Of a stretch of 64,000 nt of DNA, positions 58,853 to 64,000 are shown in pieces. The position numbers and the translations under genes are program-made. Numbering within the stretch: position 1 is the stretch's first letter; each line of letters starts with the position of its first letter. The stretch lies in assembly GCF_900637545.1 (NCBI RefSeq), contig NZ_LR134376.1, positions 949,001-1,013,000 of the forward strand. The letters are read 5' to 3'. Source of the DNA: Aeromonas encheleia. Lineage in GTDB: Bacteria; Pseudomonadota; Gammaproteobacteria; Enterobacterales; Aeromonadaceae. A model generated the notes under the pieces. It searched no databases and was not told where the DNA came from. It saw only the letters and a program-made list of their open reading frames with translations.

Positions 58853-60283
58853 TTAGACGGGAAGGTCCTGGCGTACCACGCCGGCCATCTGCTCCATCAC
58901 CCGTACCACCTGACAACTGTACCCGAACTCGTTGTCATACCACACGTACAGCACGCAGTGATCCCCCTCGGCGATGGTGGCCTGGGAGTCCACTATGCCC
59001 GCGAAGCGGGAACCCACCATGTCGGAGGAGACCAGCTCGGTGCTGGCGCTGAAATCGATCTGGCGATGCAGGGCCGAGCTCAGCGCCATCTGCTGCAGAT
59101 AGGCATTGAGGCTGTCCCGGTCGGTAGCCTGCTCCAGCGACAGGTTGATGATGGCCAGCGACACATTGGGGGTCGGCACCCGGATGGCGTTGCCGGTCAG
59201 CTTGCCCTTGAGCTCGGGCAGCGCCTTGGCCACCGCCTTGGCGGCGCCTGTGCTGGTCATCACCATGTTGAGCGCGGCACTGCGGCCACGGCGCTCGCCC
59301 TGGTGATAGTTGTCGATCAGGTTCTGATCGTTGGTGTAGGAGTGCACTGTTTCCACGTGACCGTGGCGGATGCCGTACCTGTCCTGCATCACCTTGAGCA
59401 CCGGGGTGATGGCGTTGGTGGTGCAGGAGGCGGCGGAGATGATGCGATCGTCCTGGGTGATCACCTGGTGGTTGACCCCGAACACCACGTTCTTCATCTC
59501 GCCCTTGCCGGGGGCGGTCAGCAGCACCCGGGCGGCGCCGCGCGCCTTGAGGTGCTCGGAAAGGCCCGCCTCATCGCGCCAGACCCCGGTGTTGTCGACG
59601 ATCAGCGCGTTCTGGATACCATAGGCGGTATAGTCGATATCGCTCGGGCTGCTCGCGTAGATCACCTGGATGAAGGTGCCGTTGGCGATGATGGCGCTGC
59701 GCGCTGCATCCACCTCGATGGAGCCGTTGAAGGGGCCGTGCACCGAGTCGCGGCGCAGCAGGCTGGCGCGCTTCTCCAGATCCCCCTCGCGGCCGCCACG
59801 CACCACTATGGCCCGCAGGCGCAGGGAGTTGGCGGCGCCGGTGCGCTCGATCAGCAGTCGGGCCAGCAGGCGGCCGATGCGGCCGAAGCCGTACAGCACC
59901 ACGTCGGTCGCGGGCGGCACGGCGCCGTGCAGCGCCGGTGCCAGCTGGGCGCGCAGGTAGTCGTCGAGGCCGGCCTCGTCCTGGTGATCCTGCCAGTAAC
60001 CGACGGCCAGCTTGCCGATGTCTATCTCGGCGGCGGTCGGGTTCAGGGCGAGGATGGCTTGCAGCAGGGGGAAGCTCTGCTGGATCGGGAGGGGAGTGCC
60101 CTGGTGGCGGCGAACGACCCTGTGGGCCTTGAGGATGTCGATGGTGGAGGCGTTTTGCAGGGGGCGTCCAAAGATGGTGATCTCTATCCCTTGCTGGCGG
60201 TAGAGACGACCGATCAAGGGTTGCATGGCTTCGGCGAGCTCCTGGCTCTCCTGCCACGCCTGCAAGTAGTGCTCGTGGGTCAT
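58853..60283 (-). CDS. Glyceraldehyde-3-phosphate dehydrogenase, long GapB-like type
   Basis: A 476-residue protein, about 140 longer than glycolytic GapA. The core from residue ~125 has the NAD site VVLYGFGRIGRLLARLL and the catalytic Cys in SAASCTTNAITPVLKVM near 290, then the His-containing HVETVHSYTNDQNLID near 316. Residues 1-120 are a helical extension (YLQAWQESQELAEAMQPLIG) found in marine gammaproteobacterial homologues; its function is unknown to me. It probably works in gluconeogenesis or a parallel route. AAAGGAT precedes the ATG. Confidence 0.88.
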   Translation of the reverse strand: MTHEHYLQAWQESQELAEAMQPLIGRLYRQQGIEITIFGRPLQNASTIDILKAHRVVRRHQGTPLPIQQSFPLLQAILALNPTAAEIDIGKLAVGYWQDHQDEAGLDDYLRAQLAPALHGAVPPATDVVLYGFGRIGRLLARLLIERTGAANSLRLRAIVVRGGREGDLEKRASLLRRDSVHGPFNGSIEVDAARSAIIANGTFIQVIYASSPSDIDYTAYGIQNALIVDNTGVWRDEAGLSEHLKARGAARVLLTAPGKGEMKNVVFGVNHQVITQDDRIISAASCTTNAITPVLKVMQDRYGIRHGHVETVHSYTNDQNLIDNYHQGERRGRSAALNMVMTSTGAAKAVAKALPELKGKLTGNAIRVPTPNVSLAIINLSLEQATDRDSLNAYLQQMALSSALHRQIDFSASTELVSSDMVGSRFAGIVDSQATIAEGDHCVLYVWYDNEFGYSCQVVRVMEQMAGVVRQDLPV

Positions 60284-60493
60284 TAACCAGATCCTTTATT
60301 TCACGTTGTTGAAGCAAATTGCCGGGGCAAATTGAAATTCGTCGAATGCAGATCGGTGTAGGGCCGTTCATTTCGTTATATTATTCTGCAGTCGCGGCCT
60401 TATACGGCGCGCGCATTGTAATGGATATGTAGCCTGTTTGCTAGTTGGCGGTGGCCATGGCGGGTTGCGATTGTTACCAATCAGAAGTGAGCC

Positions 60494-61297
60494 ATGACCC
60501 CATTTTCCCTGCGTCCGTTACTGCTCGGCCTGTCCTGTTGTCTGACGCTGATGGCCTGCGACGGCGACCGGACCAACGACATCTGTGCCAAGAATCAGCA
60601 GCTCTGCGTGGATCTGGTGGACGACGGCTGGTGTCGCCCCGAGCGCGGTGAGGTCATCCAGGCCCGCTACCGTCTGCAGGAAGAGGGTTCGGACCGGGAC
60701 AGCTACGCGCTGATGCTGAGTCTGGAGCGCTACCTGCAGTGCGCCGAGCACTCCACCAACGTCGAGTACAAGCGGGCAAGGGAGCAGAAGAGCCCCAGGG
60801 TGGAGGGCATGCTGGCCGCCGGCACCCAGCTGGAGCAACTGGCGGTGCAGACCCGGGCCTCCCGGGATCCCTACCTGCTGCTCTGGCACTGGACCCATCA
60901 TCGCAACCCGCAGGCGCGGGCCAGCTTCCTCGCGCTGGAGGGCAGCCCCGCGCTGGAGGAGCCCGAGCTGCAACTGGCGCTGGGGGGCATCTATGCCCAG
61001 CGCGAGCCGCGCAAGGCCATAGCGCTGATGCACCACGCCCTCAGCCTCTATCGGGAGGGGGACAAGGTCAACGGCCGCATCCTCACCTCCCTCAGCACCC
61101 TCTACATGAGGCAGCAGGAGTTCGGGCTGGCCTATCAGTGGGGCAAGGTGAGCGAGTCGTTTCAGGACAGCCCCGAGCTCTCGGCCAACCGGCTCGGGAT
61201 CTACCACGCCATCGGCAAGGGGGAGCAGGATGCCGGCGATCGGCTGGCCGCCACCATAGTCCAGCAGCTCCAACAGGGGGTCTACCGTCCGCTATGA
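60494..61297 (+). CDS. DUF2989-family lipoprotein
   Basis: A 267-residue protein with a lipoprotein signal (MTPFSLRPLLLGLSCCLTLMAC, lipobox LMAC, Cys ~22) followed by DGDRTNDICAKNQQLCVDLVDDGWC with three more cysteines. The rest is helical with TPR-like character (ALGGIYAQREPRKAIALMHHAL near 160, then SLSTLYMRQQEFGLAYQWG). I recognise the DUF2989 family; function unknown, probably at the outer membrane periplasmic face. The stop overlaps the Nudix gene (ATGA). Confidence 0.8.
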   Translation: MTPFSLRPLLLGLSCCLTLMACDGDRTNDICAKNQQLCVDLVDDGWCRPERGEVIQARYRLQEEGSDRDSYALMLSLERYLQCAEHSTNVEYKRAREQKSPRVEGMLAAGTQLEQLAVQTRASRDPYLLLWHWTHHRNPQARASFLALEGSPALEEPELQLALGGIYAQREPRKAIALMHHALSLYREGDKVNGRILTSLSTLYMRQQEFGLAYQWGKVSESFQDSPELSANRLGIYHAIGKGEQDAGDRLAATIVQQLQQGVYRPL

Positions 61298-61845
61298 ACG
61301 TGCTTGAGTCATCACAGGAGTGGAGCGATCCCTTCGACATTCGTCTGTTCCATGCGCAGGTCGTCGGCGACGGGCGGGTGCTCGAGCGCACCACTGTCCG
61401 GGCCGTGGTGCTGCGCGGCGATGAGCTGCTGCTGGTGCACTCCAGGGTCAATGGCGATCTCATGTTCCCGGGCGGCGGCGTCGAGGCGGGGGAGTGCCAC
61501 GGCACCGCGCTGGCCCGCGAGCTGCGCGAGGAGTGTGGCGCCGAGCTGCTGGAGGTAGGGCTGCTGCTGGGGGAGACGCGGGAGTTTCGCGCCGCCCGCG
61601 AGGCGGATTATGACGCCTACTGCATCCACTCCTTCTACTACCTCTGCCGCCTGGGGGAGGCGTGGAGCGAGCCGCGGCCCCAGCCCTACGAGATCCGGCT
61701 CGGCTTCACCCCCGGCTGGTTCGCGCTGGATGAGGCGCTGCAGCGCAACAAGACCCAGCTGGCCGGCCCCTGTCCGCAATGGACGGTGCGGGAGACCCGG
61801 GTGCTGGCCGAGCTGCAGCACTGGGTCGACGCCGGCCTGTTGTGA
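61294..61845 (+). CDS. Nudix hydrolase
   Basis: A 183-residue cytoplasmic protein with a complete Nudix box near residues 66-88: GGGVEAGECHGTALARELRE then ECGA, with all catalytic glutamates. Preceding RAVVLRGDELLLVHS is the usual strand. It should hydrolyse a nucleoside diphosphate derivative; the substrate is unknown. The ATG overlaps the DUF2989 stop, so the pair is coupled. A terminator follows. Confidence 0.9.
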   Translation: MNVLESSQEWSDPFDIRLFHAQVVGDGRVLERTTVRAVVLRGDELLLVHSRVNGDLMFPGGGVEAGECHGTALARELREECGAELLEVGLLLGETREFRAAREADYDAYCIHSFYYLCRLGEAWSEPRPQPYEIRLGFTPGWFALDEALQRNKTQLAGPCPQWTVRETRVLAELQHWVDAGLL

Positions 61846-61874
61846 GCCGGGCCGCCTGGCCCAAGTTCGCAGAT

Positions 61875-61903
61875 AAAAAAACCGCCAGAAGGCGGTTTTT
61901 TTG
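61875..61903. terminator. Terminator between the Nudix gene and sppA
   Basis: AAAAAAACCGCC-AGAA-GGCGGTTTTTTT between convergent genes; usable in both directions. Confidence 0.92.
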
Positions 61904-61917
61904 TTGTCGCTGCCGGC

Positions 61918-63762
61918 TCAGGGCTGGCAGACCGGGCAGAAGGCATAGGTGCCTTGCGGATCGTTGAAGCGGGTCAGCGGATCGAGACCCCGGTTGAGCT
62001 CCAGCATGGCCTTGCCCAGACCGGCGGGCAGCCAGCTCTGCAGATGGGGAGCCAGCGCGCGGGCGCTGCTGTCGAACAGCTCGCGCAGGAACCTGTCCCT
62101 CGCCGACTCTTCCTGTTCGATGGGGGTCACCTGCCAGCTCTTGAGGTTGGCCAGATCGGCGGCGGCCTTGAGGGCGTCGTCCAGGTTGCCGAACTCGTCC
62201 ACCAGGCCAAGATCCTTGGCATCCTGGCCGGTCCAGACCCGGCCTTCGGCGGCTTTCTCCGCCTCTTCCGGGCTCAGGCCCCGGCCCTTGCCGACCAGAC
62301 CGACGAAGCGCTGGTAGGTGTCTTCCACACTCAGCTGGATGGCTTGACCGACGTGCTCCGGCAGGGCCCGGGTCAGGCCTACGCCGGCGAAGTCGGTGGT
62401 GCCGACGCCGTCGGTGTGCACCCCGTACTGGGAGAGCGCCTTGTCGATGGTGGCGAACATGCCAAACACCCCGATGGAGCCGGTGAGGGTGGTGGGGGAG
62501 GCGAAGATCTTGTCCGCATCGGCGGAGATCCAGTAGCCCCCGGAGGCGGCGTAGCTGCCCATGGAGATGACCACCGGCTTGCCCGCCTGCTTCAGGGCCA
62601 GCAACTCGGCGCGGATCTGCTCGGCGGCGAAGGCGCTGCCGCCGGGGCTGTCGACCCGCAGTACCAGGGCCTTGACCTGATCGTCGCGGCGGGCATCGGC
62701 CAGCAGATCGGCCAGGCTGTCACCGCCTATGGTGCCGGCAGGCTGGACCCCATCCATGATGGCGCCGCTGGCGACGATGAGGCCCACCTCATCCTTGCCG
62801 CTCTGGGGATATTGCTCGGGGAGGGCGGCCAGATACTCTTTCAGACCGACCCCTTTCCAGCCGTGCTCCTCGTCTTCCCCCACTTCCTTGATGACCGCCT
62901 GGGTCATCTCGTCGCGGGTGGCGAGCTGATCCACCAGGCCGTTGTCGAGGGCGTAGCTGGCGGCATTGCCACCGGCCTTGCGCAGCAGCTCGAGGAAGCG
63001 ATCCTTGCTCGGGGCGACGGCGTCGGGCTCTATCTCCCGCTGCCCGGCCACGTCGGTCACATAGGATTGCCACAGTTGATCCAGCCAGCGCTGGTTCGCC
63101 TCCTTGCTCTCCGGGGACATCTCATCGCGGATGTAGGGCTCGACGAAGGACTTGTAGGTGCCAACCTTGAACACGTGGGGGGTGACGTTGAGCTTCTCCA
63201 GCGCCGACTTGAAGTAGGTCTGGTAGACGCCGAGCCCCTCGATCAGCACGGCGCCGCTCTGGTTGAGCAGCACGTGATCGGCGTGGGCGGCGATCAGGTA
63301 GGCGCCCTGGCTGTAGTAGTCGGCCATGGCGATGACCGGTTTGCCGCTCTCCTTGAACTCGTCGATGGCATTCGCCACCTCCTGCAGCTTGGAGAGGCTG
63401 GAGCCTTGTAGCCCCTGGGGCTTGAGCACCAGCGCCTTGATGCGATCGTCATCCTTGGCGCTGTGAATGGCCCACAGCAGATCGGCGAGGACGATTTCGC
63501 TCGGCTGATCGTCGCTCTTGTCCACCTGCTTGAGCAGCTGCACGGTCGGATCGGTTTGGGTGCGCTGTTCGACCAGCACGCCGGCGAGATTGAGGGTGAG
63601 GGCGCCCTCGATGGGGGTGTTGGGCGCCTCTGTCTGGCCGACGCTGAAGACGATAACCAGCACTATGATGAGAAACAGCAGATTGACCAGCATCAGCCGG
63701 GTAAAATTGAGCAGACGCCAGAGGCTGCGAAACAGCCACCCCAGACCTTTGAAAATAGACAT
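61918..63762 (-). CDS. sppA: Signal peptide peptidase SppA, 67K type
   Basis: A 614-residue inner-membrane protease (E. coli 618) with one N-terminal membrane anchor (residues ~22-42, FTRLMLVNLLFLIIVLVIVF). Two tandem protease-fold halves: the catalytic Lys lies in FKVGTYKSFVEPY near residue 200 and the Ser in MGSYAASGGYWIS near 400. It degrades signal-peptide remnants. The C-terminus ends CPVCQP, with two cysteines spaced like a small metal or disulfide site, which I do not remember from E. coli SppA. Confidence 0.94.
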   Translation of the reverse strand: MSIFKGLGWLFRSLWRLLNFTRLMLVNLLFLIIVLVIVFSVGQTEAPNTPIEGALTLNLAGVLVEQRTQTDPTVQLLKQVDKSDDQPSEIVLADLLWAIHSAKDDDRIKALVLKPQGLQGSSLSKLQEVANAIDEFKESGKPVIAMADYYSQGAYLIAAHADHVLLNQSGAVLIEGLGVYQTYFKSALEKLNVTPHVFKVGTYKSFVEPYIRDEMSPESKEANQRWLDQLWQSYVTDVAGQREIEPDAVAPSKDRFLELLRKAGGNAASYALDNGLVDQLATRDEMTQAVIKEVGEDEEHGWKGVGLKEYLAALPEQYPQSGKDEVGLIVASGAIMDGVQPAGTIGGDSLADLLADARRDDQVKALVLRVDSPGGSAFAAEQIRAELLALKQAGKPVVISMGSYAASGGYWISADADKIFASPTTLTGSIGVFGMFATIDKALSQYGVHTDGVGTTDFAGVGLTRALPEHVGQAIQLSVEDTYQRFVGLVGKGRGLSPEEAEKAAEGRVWTGQDAKDLGLVDEFGNLDDALKAAADLANLKSWQVTPIEQEESARDRFLRELFDSSARALAPHLQSWLPAGLGKAMLELNRGLDPLTRFNDPQGTYAFCPVCQP

Positions 63763-63891
63763 AGCCGCGTTATCGCCCTGTTAATGGGTAGAGAAGGGCC
63801 ATTATTAACCAGTTGGCCCGTCAATTGCCATTTCCGCTTGGGGGCGATCCGCACCCCACTCTTCGGAACACGCCTGTTCGCTGAAAAAATG

Positions 63892-63909
63892 TCCAAACAT
63901 TTGTTTGAA
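63892..63909 (+). promoter_or_regulatory. PsrA-like operator upstream of the partial fadH-like gene
   Basis: CAAAC-ATTT-GTTTG is a perfect 5-bp inverted repeat with four-base spacer, flanked TC/GA. It resembles the binding motif of PsrA, the fatty-acid-responsive repressor of beta-oxidation genes in related bacteria. It lies 63 bases before the downstream start. Confidence 0.5.
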
Positions 63910-63971
63910 AAAGAAATTTCGATTCTTTACTCTAGCCTCAGTTTGATAACAAAAAATTAACTGGAGGCCCT

Positions 63972-64000
63972 GTGAGCCGCTACCCGACGTTGCTGACCCC
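63972..64000 (+). CDS. N-terminal start of a gene, probably 2,4-dienoyl-CoA reductase
   Basis: Only nine codons are visible: GTG start, then SRYPTLLT. CTGGAGG lies before the GTG. The short start resembles the N-terminus of NADPH-dependent 2,4-dienoyl-CoA reductase FadH (MSxYPxLLxP), and the PsrA-like site upstream fits a beta-oxidation gene. The identification is tentative. Confidence 0.4.

Noticed and set aside
58754-60286. Plus-strand open frame of about 510 codons opposite the gapB-like gene
   Set aside because: The minus-strand gene has catalytic motifs and a ribosome site; the plus frame is His/Gly/Val-rich shadow sequence.
1-64000. tRNA, rRNA, prophage or IS elements
   Set aside because: No cloverleaf-like segments, rRNA-like sequence, transposase or phage genes were recognised anywhere in the window.

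Overview
The window is about 64 kb of a GC-rich gammaproteobacterial chromosome. Gene content and order (proBA, assimilatory nitrate genes with an ANTAR regulator, an aryl polyene cluster, cysJIH, lysS-prfB, split thrE, sppA next to a fadH-like start) point to Aeromonas or a close relative. The genus is inferred from gene content and from isoleucine ATA codons in an otherwise GC-rich genome; no marker gene here proves it. No rRNA, tRNA, CRISPR array, IS element or prophage was seen.

Layout. 1-4.3 kb: end of proB, proA, an L,D-transpeptidase-like protein, a universal stress protein, a periplasmic binding protein and a SPOUT methyltransferase. 4.3-15.5 kb: nitrate assimilation, namely nasA, cobA (siroheme), a NasT-type ANTAR antiterminator, an NrtABD-type importer and nirBD. 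Two leaders carry intrinsic terminators, each overlapped by a small hairpin with a six-base A-N-N-G loop, which is the ANTAR antitermination signature. 15.5-20.3 kb: psuK-psuG, a di-haem peroxidase behind an FNR-like site, a secreted nuclease and a small repeat lipoprotein. 20.4-37.8 kb: an aryl polyene (APE) biosynthesis and export cluster with a divergent methyltransferase, a chain-length factor, two ACPs, a ligase-dehydratase fusion, a glycosyltransferase-acyltransferase fusion, an aromatic ammonia-lyase, a LolA-like carrier, an MMPL exporter, three ketosynthase-family proteins, a ketoreductase and a second dehydratase. 37.8-64 kb: mogA, a DUF3135 protein, split thrE, folA, proVWX, cysJIH, a PhzF-like protein, lysS-prfB (with the RF2 frameshift), a chemoreceptor, gltS, ansA, yeaC, a gapB-like dehydrogenase, a DUF2989 lipoprotein, a Nudix hydrolase, sppA and probably the start of fadH.

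Connections. CobA supplies the siroheme precursor used by NirB and CysI, and MogA acts in the molybdenum cofactor pathway needed by NasA. The APE genes are tightly packed with ATGA-type overlaps and appear to form one long operon.

The most unusual signal is not a gene family. At least seven, and probably nine, gene boundaries carry diverged tandem copies of the end of the adjoining gene ('echoes'): proB 3' end, nrtB 3' end (three extra copies), nirB 5' end (two extra in-frame copies), nirD 5' end, the COG4648 gene 5' end (seven chained micro-ORFs), the APE thioesterase 5' end, apeQ 3' end, ansA 5' end, and a mini-repeat in nrtB. Several echoes are intact short ORFs whose stop overlaps the next start. 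Differences from the parent are largely synonymous: the apeQ echo has ten synonymous and two non-synonymous codon changes over its last 19 codons. This suggests either selection on the echo peptides or an origin by recombination with diverged homologues.
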